The position numbers and the translations under genes were made by a program. The notes beneath the pieces are model-generated. The model was not told the origin of the DNA, ran no database searches, and saw nothing but the letters and a program-made list of their open reading frames with translations. Shown here in pieces: positions 35,738 through 45,768 of a stretch of 59,562 bases of DNA (the stretch's first letter is position 1; each line of letters starts with the position of its first letter). The stretch comes from Synechococcus sp. AG-673-B04 (GTDB lineage Bacteria; Cyanobacteriota; Cyanobacteriia; PCC-6307; Cyanobiaceae): assembly GCA_003211235.1 (NCBI GenBank), contig QCTG01000004.1:1-59562 (forward strand). Direction: 5' to 3'.

Positions 35738-37102
35738 TCAGGGTGTGCTGGATTGTTTCACAGGCCGCACTGTGATCACCTGCGGTGGCGTCGCATCGGC
35801 CGGATAGATCAGTCGAACCCGCACATCTTTCCGCTCACCTGGACGCAATGACAGTTCTCCCAGAGGAGGACCCTGCTGACCCTGACGGAGGACCAAATGA
35901 AGGGTCTGTCGTCCCAGAGGGCGTTCCTTCTCATCGTGCAGTCCACGCACCTCCACGGGGCCGCGAAACATGACCGGGCCTTTGGCATCCGAGCGAAATT
36001 GCAGACCACCGATGGCTCGATCGGTTTTCAACGGCGACTCCAGGGACACAACGAGTGTCTGCTGATTCGATCCCCGGTTGTGCAGCGGCAGAGTGAGGTC
36101 GTATTCCACGCCGTAGTTCCCATGGGCCGCCCAGGCCGTCCCTGGGTAAAAGGCCTCGAGTTCGGCAGTCTGAACCTGTCCCGTTCCCAGGGTTCCCCGT
36201 TCGAGGCTGCTGATGGGCCAAGACACCGGCTGGCCATTGATGCTGAGGCTGTCCTGTCCGGGATCATTCAGGCGGGCTTGCCATCGGCTGCCGATCTGTA
36301 CACCGCTGACCCTGGAGTAGACGATCGGTCCGCGTTTGCCTCGAGGGGTTGGCTTGTGCTCTTTGCGACTGAGTTTTTCCTGATTCAGCAGCGCGATCCA
36401 GTCCTGATTACTGGGGGCTTGATGGCCTTCACCGTGTGAGGCGAGTGTCGCAAGTTGCACCGGCCCTGAGCTGTGGAATCGCAGCTGCAGATTGCGCCCA
36501 TTGAGAAGAGGGTCGAGGCCTTGAACGGGAATCGGAAGTTGCAGCAGTCGCGTCACTGCTCCCGGTTGGAGGGTCCAGTCGCGAGTCGTCAGTTCAGTTG
36601 CCCGTCTTCGACTCAGCAGGTCGCCGGCGACCCTGCTCCCAGGCCCGGCCGCAACGATCTCCGTTGTTTCCCGCATCAGGGCCGGCAGCGGCAGGAAAGG
36701 AGCAGCCGTCTGCCCTTTTTGGATGGCCTGCGATAAGGAGGTGCTGCCTTCAAGCAGCGTCAACTTCACAGGTTCATCCCCTTGCGGTGCCATGAGCAGC
36801 GCAAGCCAGAGGGTGGATTCGAGGCTGTCATCGTTCCCGGCATACACGTGATGACTGAAGAGGTCGAAACGACCTTTCAGAGTCACGTTGATGGATGCTT
36901 CACCACCGGCTTCAAAGGTGGAGAACAGGATCCCTTCCTGCTCGATCAGCTCAGGGTTGTTGTCGTTGACCATGGGCACGGCATCCAGCTGACCTGGCAG
37001 CGGAAGAACGCGCTGATCTCGTCGAAACGGCTCTGCCACAGCAGGAGACACGAGCAGCGACAGGCTGATCAGCGCTGTTTTCCAAACGTTTAAATCGATC
37101 AT
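35738..37102 (-). CDS. Exported DUF3370-type protein
   Basis: A signal peptide (TALISLSLLVSPAVAEPF, cut near residue 24) precedes a 430-residue beta-rich domain. Phrases such as LPLPGQLDAVPMVNDNNPEL and FDLFSHHVYA near residue 90 are typical of the cyanobacterial DUF3370 family, whose function is unknown. No membrane anchor is seen after the signal, so it is probably periplasmic or bound to the outer envelope. It overlaps the upstream beta-lactamase-like gene by four bases. Confidence 0.8.
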   Translation of the reverse strand: MIDLNVWKTALISLSLLVSPAVAEPFRRDQRVLPLPGQLDAVPMVNDNNPELIEQEGILFSTFEAGGEASINVTLKGRFDLFSHHVYAGNDDSLESTLWLALLMAPQGDEPVKLTLLEGSTSLSQAIQKGQTAAPFLPLPALMRETTEIVAAGPGSRVAGDLLSRRRATELTTRDWTLQPGAVTRLLQLPIPVQGLDPLLNGRNLQLRFHSSGPVQLATLASHGEGHQAPSNQDWIALLNQEKLSRKEHKPTPRGKRGPIVYSRVSGVQIGSRWQARLNDPGQDSLSINGQPVSWPISSLERGTLGTGQVQTAELEAFYPGTAWAAHGNYGVEYDLTLPLHNRGSNQQTLVVSLESPLKTDRAIGGLQFRSDAKGPVMFRGPVEVRGLHDEKERPLGRQTLHLVLRQGQQGPPLGELSLRPGERKDVRVRLIYPADATPPQVITVRPVKQSSTP

Positions 37103-38214
37103 GAAGCTTGGAATGGGGCTGTAACCGGTTGAAGGTGGGGAGCCATCGCCTTCGCCATGGCGCGAATCAGATTGGTGGAACGGGGGTCGTTAAAAGGACC
37201 TTTCACTAGGAATCCAGCCACGGCTCGGCGGCCATCCGGTAGTTCAATCAGGCCTGCATCGGCGTAGGCGATGCCGATGTCTCCTGTTTTATTGAGAACT
37301 CTGTAGCCCTTCCGGGCCAGGCTGCTGTCGGGCTCACCCTGGGCTCCCCCCAGGCCCTGCATCAGGCCCGTTGGAAGCAGTGTGTTCGTCACGGAAGTCT
37401 CCATGACTTGGCGGAACAGATCCCGGCTGCGTGGACTCAGAAGATCGCCACTGTCCACCAAGGCGATGCTGCGGCTCAGGTCATGGGCGCTGGTGGTGTT
37501 GGTGCCATCCAGATCCGGGAGCCAGTTGTTGATCACGGTGGCCGGCAGTCCAAGGCTGCGGAAACGTTCATTCACCACTTGCTGACCTCCGGCCCGTTCG
37601 ATCAGCAGATTGGTGGCTGAGTTGTCGCTGATGCGAATCATCTCAGTGGCGACTTCATAGGTCGGGAAGCGGCTTCCGACTGGTCTTGAGGCCATCCAGC
37701 CAGCGCCACCGCCCACCAGATCATTAGTTAACTCAAGCGGTTCGTTCCAAGACAGATCTTGAGCATCGATGCGTTCGAGTGACGCCAAAAGGACCGGTGT
37801 CTTGATCGAGCTTGCTGCCGGCATCGGCCGGTTGGCATTCAGCTGTGCATAGCGCCCATCGTCAAGGATCAGAAGGTACGCACTCGCCATCAGATCCTTC
37901 TGAGTCGCAGCTATTTCACGCCAGCGGCTCGAAAGAGCCTCGATCTCAGTACTGGGTTGAAACGATTTGCCGACAGGCTTTGGCTGCGGCGTGGATGTCG
38001 ACGTTCCGTCTTTCGTTGAAGCGGAAGGAATGCCGACCTGGCGTTCCAGCCAGGCTGGGAGTCTGAGCGTCTGGCGACGTACGTCCGGGGCAAACCAGCG
38101 CAGCATCGAACCAGTCAGCAAACCAAGCCCTACCCCCATCACCAGCAGACGGAACAGCAACCGCATCGGGGATCCCCAGCTGAGGGAACGTCGGGAGGGT
38201 CGGCTGCTGGACAA
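37099..38214 (-). CDS. Class A beta-lactamase-like serine hydrolase
   Basis: An N-terminal basic segment and one hydrophobic helix (LLFRLLVMGVGLGLLTGSML) anchor or export the protein. All active-site elements of the penicillin-binding fold are visible: the SxxK in ASSIKTPVLLASL (near residue 135), SDN in RISDNSATNLLIE (near 195) and KTG in RVLNKTGDIGIAY (near 310). Cyanobacterial members may act on peptidoglycan or beta-lactams; which is not decidable here. It overlaps the DUF3370 gene. Confidence 0.88.
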   Translation of the reverse strand: MSSSRPSRRSLSWGSPMRLLFRLLVMGVGLGLLTGSMLRWFAPDVRRQTLRLPAWLERQVGIPSASTKDGTSTSTPQPKPVGKSFQPSTEIEALSSRWREIAATQKDLMASAYLLILDDGRYAQLNANRPMPAASSIKTPVLLASLERIDAQDLSWNEPLELTNDLVGGGAGWMASRPVGSRFPTYEVATEMIRISDNSATNLLIERAGGQQVVNERFRSLGLPATVINNWLPDLDGTNTTSAHDLSRSIALVDSGDLLSPRSRDLFRQVMETSVTNTLLPTGLMQGLGGAQGEPDSSLARKGYRVLNKTGDIGIAYADAGLIELPDGRRAVAGFLVKGPFNDPRSTNLIRAMAKAMAPHLQPVTAPFQAS

Positions 38215-38241
38215 GCGCCTGAAAACTAGATGAAGCAGAGA

Positions 38242-38955
38242 TTAGGAGCGTTTTGCGTTCATCGCCCACCTGAGCTGGCGGACCATGCCACGAAGCATTG
38301 CGACTTCCTCTGTTCTGCTTGAAGCGCGATGCAAGAGATCGCGCACCTTGGTCATCCTGGCCTCACGAGTGTGGGGCAGAAGAAAACCGCAGTCCAAAAG
38401 TAGATCAGCAGCGTCTTCGATCAGGCCAGAGAGCTGAGGCGCGGATGCCGGATCAGGGCTGCAGTGAGAATCGGGAGGTGTCGTGTGATCGAGTCGGGCC
38501 ATGTCGTGCAGCACGATGGCGACGGCATGGGAGAGGTTCAGGGAGGGATAGCTATCACAGCTGTGCAATGTCAGAACCCTGTGGCAGATCCGTAATTCTT
38601 CATTGGTCAAGCCTCGATCCTCTCGTCCAAACACCACGGCAACCGTGCCCTTCCCGGCGCTCAACCAGTTGAGGGCCTGATCGGGCGTCTGAAGGGGAAT
38701 CGATCCGTGATCCAGTCGACCGCAGGTGGCGACGACCCTGGAGCAGTCAGCGACGGCGGACTCCAACGTTGTGTAGTGAACTGCTGTTTCCAGGCGGGCG
38801 CCAGCATGAACGGCCATGCGAAGCGAATCTTTCCCCCTTGGATCACAACGGGGATTCACCAAACGGAGCTGATCAACTCCGAAGTTGGCACAGAGTCTTG
38901 CAACGCTGCCGATGTTCAGCGGGCCGGCTGGCTCAACCAGGACAACAACAACCAA
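38242..38955 (-). CDS. RNA 2'-O-methyltransferase, TrmJ-like (SpoU/TrmH family)
   Basis: This SPOUT-fold enzyme probably methylates a tRNA ribose, as TrmJ does at position 32. Motif 1 is VEPAGPLNIGSVARLCANFG near residue 8, motif 2 is VAVVFGREDRGLTNEELRIC (near 110), and motif 3 is SYPSLNLSHAVAIVLHDMAR (near 140), the knotted SAM site. The C-terminal helical extension is as in TrmJ. Start is TTG at 38955, immediately adjacent to the cytM stop. Confidence 0.88.
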   Translation of the reverse strand: MVVVVLVEPAGPLNIGSVARLCANFGVDQLRLVNPRCDPRGKDSLRMAVHAGARLETAVHYTTLESAVADCSRVVATCGRLDHGSIPLQTPDQALNWLSAGKGTVAVVFGREDRGLTNEELRICHRVLTLHSCDSYPSLNLSHAVAIVLHDMARLDHTTPPDSHCSPDPASAPQLSGLIEDAADLLLDCGFLLPHTREARMTKVRDLLHRASSRTEEVAMLRGMVRQLRWAMNAKRS

Positions 38956-39345
38956 TCAGTTCAGTTGGTGTAGATGACTCAAAAGATCAGCCATGGCTTC
39001 CGGTTCCATCTGGAAGCTTGGCATTGGGGGAGTCTCTCCGCTGACGATCTGATGAATCAAGCTGGGATCCCGCTTTCGCTGGCCAACACCCACCAGTTGC
39101 GGAGCCAGCAGTCCCTGTCCTGCGAGACCATGGCATCCGGCGCAGTTGATCCGAAACAGCTGGCCTCCATGGTCGGGATCACCGTGAAGTTCAAGCGTGG
39201 CCTTGATATAGGGATCTTGCTGAGCACTGTTAATGACCCAAAGCAGCAACACAGCACAGGCGAAAGCCGCCAGAACAACAAGCGCAGCAATCAGGCCGCG
39301 GCCGCCGTCGCGTTGTTCTGCTGCAGTTGATGTCGGCTCGCTCAC
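38956..39345 (-). CDS. cytM: Cytochrome cM-type c-type cytochrome
   Basis: The protein has one N-terminal membrane helix ([20 protein letters not shown]) and a c-type heme site [15 protein letters not shown] (CxxCH near residue 70), with an axial Met probably in [13 protein letters not shown]. Length (129 aa) and layout match cyanobacterial cytochrome cM, a low-abundance membrane-bound electron carrier of debated role linked to respiration and stress. It reads divergently from petG across 56 bases. Confidence 0.85.
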   Translation of the reverse strand: MSEPTSTAAEQRDGGRGLIAALVVLAAFACAVLLLWVINSAQQDPYIKATLELHGDPDHGGQLFRINCAGCHGLAGQGLLAPQLVGVGQRKRDPSLIHQIVSGETPPMPSFQMEPEAMADLLSHLHQLN

Positions 39346-39401
39346 TTCGGGGGAATAACCGTGAAAGAATTGTGGCTGATATCGATAAACGACGCGACCC
39401 C

Positions 39402-39515
39402 ATGATCGAACCTCTGCTGTGCGGCATTGTTCTGGGTCTGATCCCTGTCACTCTTCTTGGCTTATTTGTTGCTGCATGGAACCAGTATCGCCGCGGCGGG
39501 GCTCTGGGCGGCTGA
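39402..39515 (+). CDS. petG: Cytochrome b6f complex subunit V (PetG)
   Basis: This 37-residue single-helix subunit, [20 protein letters not shown] then [17 protein letters not shown], is required for assembly or stability of the cytochrome b6f complex in the thylakoid. Sequence and length match PetG throughout. Its last 68 bases overlap the 3' end of the convergent rsmD gene, an unusual arrangement. It lies alone, not in a pet operon, divergent from cytM. Confidence 0.95.
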   Translation: MIEPLLCGIVLGLIPVTLLGLFVAAWNQYRRGGALGG

Positions 39516-40065
39516 GCAGCAATAAGCTGCTGCTTCCATACCTGCGCTGGTCGGTGATGATCCACGACGAACCTAAATCCAGCGTTGCTTCGGATCGGTG
39601 TTCACAAACGACGATTCCGTCGGGATGAATCCAGTTTTTCTGACTCAGAGAAGCCAGAACGACTTCATACAAGTCACTCTCATACGGCGGGTCGAAATAG
39701 ATCACGTCAAAGGGAGTTGAACTCCAACCTTTTCTTAACCAGCTCAGCAGTTCAGAACGAATCACCCTTACCTCAATGTTGGGGCCGTTTTTACCCGTCA
39801 TGGTCTGAAGGTTTTGTTCGCAGATTTTTGTGCAGCGGGGGTCTCGATCAATGGCGAAGACAGCTGTAGCTCCTCGTTCAATTGCCTCACAACCGACTAC
39901 ACCACTGCCGCAGCAGAGGTCTAGCCAGCGGCTGCCCTCCAATCGTGGGGCCAGAAGATTCATCAGTGCTTCCCGAACTCTGGATGTCGTGGGTCGGGTG
40001 TTCAGGTTGGGAGGGCTGATCAGTCGTCGGCCGGTGGTGAGACGAAGATGCCCGGATGCCTTCAT
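39448..40065 (-). CDS. rsmD: 16S rRNA (guanine-966 N2)-methyltransferase RsmD
   Basis: This SAM-dependent enzyme modifies G966 of 16S rRNA. Motif I is [20 protein letters not shown] (near residue 47) and catalytic motif IV is [20 protein letters not shown] (near 130). The N-terminus [20 protein letters not shown] is typical. ATG 40065 overlaps the hisH stop by four bases. The C-terminal 20-odd residues are encoded opposite petG and are Arg/Gln-rich; a relative lacking this tail could still be complete. Confidence 0.92.
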   Translation of the reverse strand: MKASGHLRLTTGRRLISPPNLNTRPTTSRVREALMNLLAPRLEGSRWLDLCCGSGVVGCEAIERGATAVFAIDRDPRCTKICEQNLQTMTGKNGPNIEVRVIRSELLSWLRKGWSSTPFDVIYFDPPYESDLYEVVLASLSQKNWIHPDGIVVCEHRSEATLDLGSSWIITDQRRYGSSSLLLLSRPEPRRGDTGSMQQQISQEE

Positions 40066-40703
40066 GCCTCGAAGGGGGCTCCTCGATTCAGCCATTGGAG
40101 CCATTGCTTCAATAAAGCACTGCCATCGTCAGAGGACTTCTCCGGGTGGAACTGGCAAGCGCCGAGTCTGTTCTGCCAGACCATGGCTGTGATCTCCCGA
40201 TCGCCGAACTGCGTTGTCGCGGCCAATGTGTGCGGCTTCGCTGGAACGGCTGCATAGCTGTGGACGAAATACATCCAAGGGGCAGCCTGCTGTTTCTTGA
40301 GAAGTGGGCTTGGATTCTTCAGGTCCAGCGGTGACCACCCCATATGGGGTATGCGTTCATTTTGATCGTCAGGTAGTCGCTCCACATGCCCTTGGATCAA
40401 GCCAAGGCCATCGAGGCGACCTTCGGAGCTGGACTCAAACAACAGTTGCAGACCCAGACAAATTCCCAACAGAGGTTTGTTGTCGCTGGCCCAGCGAAGC
40501 AAATCGGGAACCAGTCCTGTTGAGTCTAGATTTTCCATGGCCGGATCAAAGGATCCGACTCCAGGAAGAATAAGGGCGTCACAGTCATGTAAGTCATCAG
40601 AGGACCGCACCCGGAAGCAGGGCTGTGACAAACGCAACAAAGCAAATTCCACGGAGTGGAGATTGCCCATGCCGTAATCAATCAGGCCAAGTTTGATCCC
40701 CAA
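40062..40703 (-). CDS. hisH: Imidazole glycerol phosphate synthase subunit HisH
   Basis: HisH is the glutaminase that feeds ammonia to HisF in histidine synthesis. The class I amidotransferase triad is visible: Cys in PLLGICLGLQLLFESSSEG (near residue 83) and His/Glu in GACQFHPEKSSDDG near 193. The start MGIKLGLIDYGMGNLHSVEF is diagnostic. It overlaps rsmD downstream and lies 31 bases after trxA, all on the minus strand. Confidence 0.96.
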   Translation of the reverse strand: MGIKLGLIDYGMGNLHSVEFALLRLSQPCFRVRSSDDLHDCDALILPGVGSFDPAMENLDSTGLVPDLLRWASDNKPLLGICLGLQLLFESSSEGRLDGLGLIQGHVERLPDDQNERIPHMGWSPLDLKNPSPLLKKQQAAPWMYFVHSYAAVPAKPHTLAATTQFGDREITAMVWQNRLGACQFHPEKSSDDGSALLKQWLQWLNRGAPFEA

Positions 40704-40734
40704 TCCCTTGGCCTCCGTACCACTCAGGGCTGGA

Positions 40735-41058
40735 TCAGAGGTACTTCGAAATGGTTCCTGACAAGGTTGCCTTGGGAACAGCGCCTACAACGGTGTCGAC
40801 CTTCTGCCCGCCCTTGAAGACCATCAGGGTGGGAATACTGCGAATGCCGTATTGGCTGGCGACGTTGGGGTTTTCGTCGGTATTCAGCTTAAAGACTTTG
40901 ATCTGACCGTCGAACTCCTTGGCGATCTCCTCAACGATTGGAGCAACCATGCGACAGGGGCCACACCAAGGAGCCCAGAAATCAACCAATACAGGAACGT
41001 CGCTCTGGAGGACGTCCTGCTCGAAAGAGGCGTCGGTGACCGCAGCGGCGCTAGACAT
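40735..41058 (-). CDS. trxA: Thioredoxin (TrxA, m-type)
   Basis: This general dithiol reductant also lets light regulate Calvin-cycle enzymes. The redox motif is [20 protein letters not shown] near residue 28, and the cis-Pro loop is [15 protein letters not shown] near 72. ATG 41058 ([12 protein letters not shown]) gives the normal 107 aa; the longer frame adds an unneeded leader. It is preceded by a hairpin that separates it from guaB3. Confidence 0.96.
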   Translation of the reverse strand: MSSAAAVTDASFEQDVLQSDVPVLVDFWAPWCGPCRMVAPIVEEIAKEFDGQIKVFKLNTDENPNVASQYGIRSIPTLMVFKGGQKVDTVVGAVPKATLSGTISKYL

Positions 41059-41185
41059 ATGAGCGAAAAGATTTAGTGAGAACTTAGCAATATCAGACGT
41101 AACCAACACAGTCGGCTTCTGCCCTGATGGGAACTGTGATGCTTACGCCTGGAAGAGTGAAAGCCCGAACGCGCCGGGCCATGGT

Positions 41186-41228
41186 GTGTGAGGAGTGTGT
41201 GGGCCTGAACCCGACACACACCTCACAC
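41186..41228 (-). terminator. Strong hairpin between guaB3 and trxA
   Basis: GTGTGAGG pairs with CCTCACAC, and the helix continues inward through GTGTG/CACAC with two mismatches, giving a long stem about ten bases beyond the guaB3 stop. It probably ends guaB3 transcription, leaving trxA its own promoter in the next 130 bases. No clear T-tract follows. Confidence 0.55.
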
Positions 41229-41238
41229 TAGCCGCGAC

Positions 41239-42402
41239 TTATTTGCCCATCCCAAGATGTTGGGCTTTTTGGTACACCTTCCCTTCCGTCAACAGCGACG
41301 GTGCCACCACCACTTCGACGTTCTGCATGTCTCGGATGGTGCGGGCCCCTAGGGTTCCCATGGATGTCTTCAAACATCCCAGGAGATTGTGGGTGCCGTC
41401 ATCCAGCTTGGCGGGTCCACGCAGGATGCGTTCTAGGGACCCCGTGCTGCCCACATTGATTCTGGTGCCGCGAGGCAAGATAGGACTCGGAGTCGCCATG
41501 CCCCAGTGGAAGCCTCGACCGGGGGCCTCTTCAGCCCGAGCGATGGGTGATCCGATCATCACAGCATCTGCGCCACAGGCGATGCACTTGCAAATATCGC
41601 CGCCGGTCACGATGCCGCCGTCCGCAACGATCGGCACATAACGACCACTTTCCCGCTCGTAATCAACCCGGGCTGCCGCACAGTCGGCGACTGCCGTGGC
41701 CTGGGGAATACCAACGCCCAGCACCCCGCGAGATGTGCATGCTGCTCCTGGGCCAATGCCAACCATCACCCCTGCTGCACCGGCTCGCATTAGCTGAAGG
41801 GCTACTTCATAGGTCACGCAGTTGCCCACGATGACCGGAACGCCCATGTCCCGACACAGTGCCTCAAGGTCAAGGGTCTCCTGACCCTCGGGGCCGATGT
41901 GATTGGTGGAAACCACCGTTGCCTGGACGAAGAAAAGGTCAGCTCCTGCCTCGGCGATGGCTTTTCCGTAGCGAAGAGCGGCAACAGGGGTGCCACTCAC
42001 GGCAGCGATTCCCCCCTTTGATTTGATCTCCTGAATGCGTTGCCGGATCAGTGATTCCTGGACGGGTTGGCTGTAGATCTCCTGCATCAGAGGGACGAAT
42101 TCGTCCTTCCCGACAGCAGCAATCTTGTTCAGAACCGCGTTGGGCTCTTCATAGCGGGTCTGAACTCCTTCAAGGTTCAGCACTCCAAGTGCTCCGAGCT
42201 CTGAAAGACGAACGGCCATCTGCACATCCACCACGCCATCCATGGCACTGGCAATGATTGGAATCTCGCGCTGCACACCCCCCAGGGTCCAGGAGGTGTC
42301 CGTTACTTCAGGGTCAACAGTTCGCCCACCTGGAACAAGAGCGATTTCATCAATTCCATAGGCCCGGCGAACGGTCTTGGAGCGTCCGAGCTGAATGTCC
42401 AC
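41239..42402 (-). CDS. guaB3: GuaB3-family IMP dehydrogenase-like protein
   Basis: This is a TIM-barrel IMPDH/GMP-reductase relative without CBS domains. The catalytic loop is [20 protein letters not shown] (Cys near residue 220), and phosphate-binding segments are [20 protein letters not shown] (near 262) and [20 protein letters not shown]. Cyanobacteria keep this GuaB3 form beside the classic GuaB. I chose GTG 42402 ([16 protein letters not shown]), which fits family N-termini and gives 387 aa. Confidence 0.92.
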   Translation of the reverse strand: MDIQLGRSKTVRRAYGIDEIALVPGGRTVDPEVTDTSWTLGGVQREIPIIASAMDGVVDVQMAVRLSELGALGVLNLEGVQTRYEEPNAVLNKIAAVGKDEFVPLMQEIYSQPVQESLIRQRIQEIKSKGGIAAVSGTPVAALRYGKAIAEAGADLFFVQATVVSTNHIGPEGQETLDLEALCRDMGVPVIVGNCVTYEVALQLMRAGAAGVMVGIGPGAACTSRGVLGVGIPQATAVADCAAARVDYERESGRYVPIVADGGIVTGGDICKCIACGADAVMIGSPIARAEEAPGRGFHWGMATPSPILPRGTRINVGSTGSLERILRGPAKLDDGTHNLLGCLKTSMGTLGARTIRDMQNVEVVVAPSLLTEGKVYQKAQHLGMGK

Positions 42403-42456
42403 CGCGCTGCTGATCAGGACTATCAAGCTACCAATCAGCATGCAGAGGTTTGGACA

Positions 42457-43083
42457 TCAGCGCCCAACAAATTGACCCCAACGGTCTCGCACTGTCTGGA
42501 GAACTTTTTTCCGTTCATTGGATTTGACCAATCTGCGGACGGAGAAGTTCGCGACGGCGACGATTCCTGCAAGCTCAAGCAAGCCAGGCGCCAGAGGAAC
42601 AGCTGCAATCGTGCGAATGATGCCTCCGTAGACCTGCAGCACAAGAATCAGCACGATCAAGGCAGCCAGGATCTGAGCGGGGAGTTTCACCTGCTGCCAA
42701 AGCACTGAAAGCTTGTTGTCGTTGACCCAGGCCTGAACTTTCTCCTGGAGAAGGTTCCATTCACCGCCTTCGTTAGTTGTGCCGGCTGGGATGGTCACCT
42801 TGGAAGCGATCACCGGGTCGGGAGTCGGTTCAGGGGTTGGCTCCGGCGCAACGTTTGGCTCCGGTGTAACAGTTGGCTCTGGTGCAACAGCTGGTTCTGG
42901 AGAGGCGGTTTGCGGTTCGGGCGCTGTCCTTGCAGCCGTGGGCGACTCCGAGATGGCTGTTGGATCTGAAGTGGCTGTTGAATCAGGGCTGGCTTTTGTG
43001 TCAGCGGTTGGCGCAGGTGTCGGGACAGGGGTGCTGATGCCGCTTTCGACTTCGGAATTGGCGTCGTCGGTCGGTCCCATCAC
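42457..43083 (-). CDS. CAAD-domain membrane protein with a Pro/Glu-rich N-terminus
   Basis: The first 110 residues are disordered, built of Pro/Glu/Ala/Thr repeats (PEPTVTPEPNVAPEPTPEPT). Then comes the cyanobacterial CAAD domain: two hydrophobic helices, AQILAALIVLILVLQVYGGI and PLAPGLLELAGIVAVANFSV, flanked by amphipathic helices, ending VRRLVKSNERKKVLQ. CAAD proteins sit in the thylakoid and are related to CURT1 curvature proteins; the domain is also fused to some tRNA synthetases. It is divergent from gyrA. Confidence 0.88.
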   Translation of the reverse strand: MMGPTDDANSEVESGISTPVPTPAPTADTKASPDSTATSDPTAISESPTAARTAPEPQTASPEPAVAPEPTVTPEPNVAPEPTPEPTPDPVIASKVTIPAGTTNEGGEWNLLQEKVQAWVNDNKLSVLWQQVKLPAQILAALIVLILVLQVYGGIIRTIAAVPLAPGLLELAGIVAVANFSVRRLVKSNERKKVLQTVRDRWGQFVGR

Positions 43084-43174
43084 ACCCGGCGGAAAAGAGT
43101 GCGGATTTTATCCGAAATTTGCCGTTCAAGTTCGTATCCCGAGATAAAGTAATCAGTGGTGGTGTAGTCCTCGT

Positions 43175-45766
43175 ATGGCGGATTCTGTGGGGCCTGGCCG
43201 CGGCGGTCCCGGCGATTCCGACGATCGGATCATTCAGACGGATCTGCGCAACGAGATGTCGCGCTCCTATTTGGAGTATGCGATGAGCGTGATCGTGGGT
43301 CGGGCTTTGCCCGATGCCCGCGACGGTCTCAAACCGGTGCATCGCCGCATTCTTTATGCGATGTACGAGCTGGGACTCACCAGCGACCGCCCTTACCGCA
43401 AGTGCGCCCGTGTTGTGGGCGAAGTTTTGGGTAAATATCATCCCCACGGCGACACCGCTGTGTACGACGCCCTGGTGCGGATGGCCCAGGATTTTTCGAT
43501 GTCGATGCCTCTGATCGACGGGCACGGCAATTTCGGTTCGGTGGATAACGACCCGCCAGCGGCCATGCGTTACACCGAATCGCGGCTTAAGGCTCTCACC
43601 ACCGACAGCCTCCTTGAAGACATCGAGGCCGAAACCGTTGATTACGCCGACAACTTCGATGGCTCTCAGCAGGAACCAACGGTGTTGCCTGCGCGGATTC
43701 CTCAGCTGCTGCTGAATGGTTCGGCGGGCATCGCTGTGGGAATGGCGACCAACATTCCTCCCCACAATCTCAACGAGCTCATTGATGGGTTGCTGGCATT
43801 GATCAGCAACCCCGACATCACAGATCAGGAGCTGATCCGCTTGATCCCAGGCCCTGATTTCCCGACGGGAGGCCAGATCCTCGGTCGTGATGGCATCCGT
43901 GAGACCTATCTGGGTGGCCGAGGTTCGGTCACCATGCGTGGCGTTGCATCGATCGAAACAATTGAGGCGCCTGGACGCCCAGATCGAGATGCCGTGATCA
44001 TCACGGAACTCCCGTATCAGACCAACAAAGCCGCTCTGATCGAGCGCATCGCCGAGCTTGTGAATGACAAGAAGCTCGAAGGAATCTCAGACATCAGGGA
44101 TGAAAGCGATCGCGATGGGATGCGCATCGTGGTGGAGCTGCGCCGCGATGCTTATCCGCAGGTTGTTCTGAACAACCTCTTCAAGCTGACGCCAGTCCAG
44201 AGCAACTTCAGCGCGTACATGCTTGCGCTGGTGAATGGGGAGCCGGTCCTGCTCACCTTGCGCAAGATGCTCGAGGTGTTTCTCGACTTCCGAATCGAGA
44301 CGATCGAGCGCCGCACCCGCTATCTGCTGCGCAAGGCCGAAGAGCGCGATCACATCCTGTTGGGCCTGTTGCTGGCTCTGGATCAGCTGGATCCGATCAT
44401 TGCCCTGATCCGAGCGGCACCCGACACCGCAACGGCAAGGCTGCAACTGCAGGAACGCCATGGCCTCACGGATATCCAGGCCGACGCCATCCTGCAGATG
44501 CAACTGCGCCGCCTGACGGCGTTGGAGGCTGACAAGATCCGCCTGGAGCATGAGGATCTGGTCGCCAAGATTGCTGATTACAAGGACATCCTTGGTCGGC
44601 GTGAGCGGGTTCTCGGAATTATCCAGGACGAGCTTGGTCAGCTTCGTGAGAGGTATCCAACCCCTCGCCGCACGGAGATTCTCGATCTTGGCGGTGGCCT
44701 CTCCGACATCGACCTGATTGCCAACGAGCGTTCCTGCGTGCTGCTCACGGAAACCGGCTATCTCAAACGAATGCCGGTGAGTGAATTTGAGGCAACCAGT
44801 CGTGGAACGCGGGGTAAGGCCGGAACGCGCAGCCAGGGTGAAGATGCGGTGAAGCTCTTCATCAGCTGCAACGACCACGACACCCTGTTGCTGTTCAGTG
44901 ACCGCGGAGTGTCTTACGCCTTACCGGCCTACCGCGTGCCGCAGTGCAGCCGCGCGGCCAAGGGCACCCCGGTTGTTCAGCTGCTCCCCATTCCCAGGGA
45001 GGAGGCGATCACGTCTTTGATCCCGGTTTCGGAATTCAATGACGACACCGATCTGCTCATGCTCACGAGCGGTGGTTTCATCAAGCGCACCCGCCTGTCA
45101 GCCTTCAGCAATATCCGTTCCAATGGCCTGATCGCGATCAATCTGGAGGAGGGAGATGCCCTGACCTGGGTCCGTCTTGCGGTCCCTGGCGACAGCGTGT
45201 TGATCGCCTCCAAGGCCGGCATGACGATCCACTTCCGTCTTAGCGATGAGGAACTTCGCCCGCTGGGTCGCACGGCTCGTGGTGTGCGCTCGATGAACCT
45301 TCGCGCTGGCGATGCGTTGGTGAGTATGGATGTGCTTCCGGTGGAACTCGCCGATCAGGTCGCAGCCAGTGCTGACGACGATGATGAGACAGAGGAGGCC
45401 AGTGAAGGGCCCTGGGTGCTGGTGGCGTCGGCCGCAGGTTTGGGCAAGCGTGTTCCTGTGACCCAGTTCCGCCTGCAGAAGCGAGCGGGGATGGGACTGC
45501 GAGCGATGAAATTCCGTACAGATGCCGATGAACTTGTCGGTCTACAGGTGCTTGGAGCGGGTGAGGAATTGCTGCTGGTGAGCGAGAGGGGCGTGATTGT
45601 GCGCACCAGCGCGGACGCCATTCCACAGCAATCCCGTGCGGCCACCGGTGTGCGTTTGCAGAAGCTCGACAAAGGCGATCGTCTGCTGAAGGTGGTTCTG
45701 GTGCCACCGGAAGCTGAAGATGACAACACGGACGAAGACGCTGAGTTGGACGAGCAGGACGGCTGA
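43175..45766 (+). CDS. gyrA: DNA gyrase subunit A
   Basis: GyrA forms the DNA breakage-reunion gate of gyrase. The catalytic Tyr is in [13 protein letters not shown] (near residue 132), and the quinolone-region sequence [20 protein letters not shown] is at about 89. The C-terminal beta-pinwheel begins after about 510; its GyrA box region reads [10 protein letters not shown] where QRRGGKG is typical. An acidic tail ends the protein. Length (863 aa) is normal. Two bases separate it from crtL. Confidence 0.96.
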   Translation: MADSVGPGRGGPGDSDDRIIQTDLRNEMSRSYLEYAMSVIVGRALPDARDGLKPVHRRILYAMYELGLTSDRPYRKCARVVGEVLGKYHPHGDTAVYDALVRMAQDFSMSMPLIDGHGNFGSVDNDPPAAMRYTESRLKALTTDSLLEDIEAETVDYADNFDGSQQEPTVLPARIPQLLLNGSAGIAVGMATNIPPHNLNELIDGLLALISNPDITDQELIRLIPGPDFPTGGQILGRDGIRETYLGGRGSVTMRGVASIETIEAPGRPDRDAVIITELPYQTNKAALIERIAELVNDKKLEGISDIRDESDRDGMRIVVELRRDAYPQVVLNNLFKLTPVQSNFSAYMLALVNGEPVLLTLRKMLEVFLDFRIETIERRTRYLLRKAEERDHILLGLLLALDQLDPIIALIRAAPDTATARLQLQERHGLTDIQADAILQMQLRRLTALEADKIRLEHEDLVAKIADYKDILGRRERVLGIIQDELGQLRERYPTPRRTEILDLGGGLSDIDLIANERSCVLLTETGYLKRMPVSEFEATSRGTRGKAGTRSQGEDAVKLFISCNDHDTLLLFSDRGVSYALPAYRVPQCSRAAKGTPVVQLLPIPREEAITSLIPVSEFNDDTDLLMLTSGGFIKRTRLSAFSNIRSNGLIAINLEEGDALTWVRLAVPGDSVLIASKAGMTIHFRLSDEELRPLGRTARGVRSMNLRAGDALVSMDVLPVELADQVAASADDDDETEEASEGPWVLVASAAGLGKRVPVTQFRLQKRAGMGLRAMKFRTDADELVGLQVLGAGEELLLVSERGVIVRTSADAIPQQSRAATGVRLQKLDKGDRLLKVVLVPPEAEDDNTDEDAELDEQDG

Positions 45767-45768
45767 CG

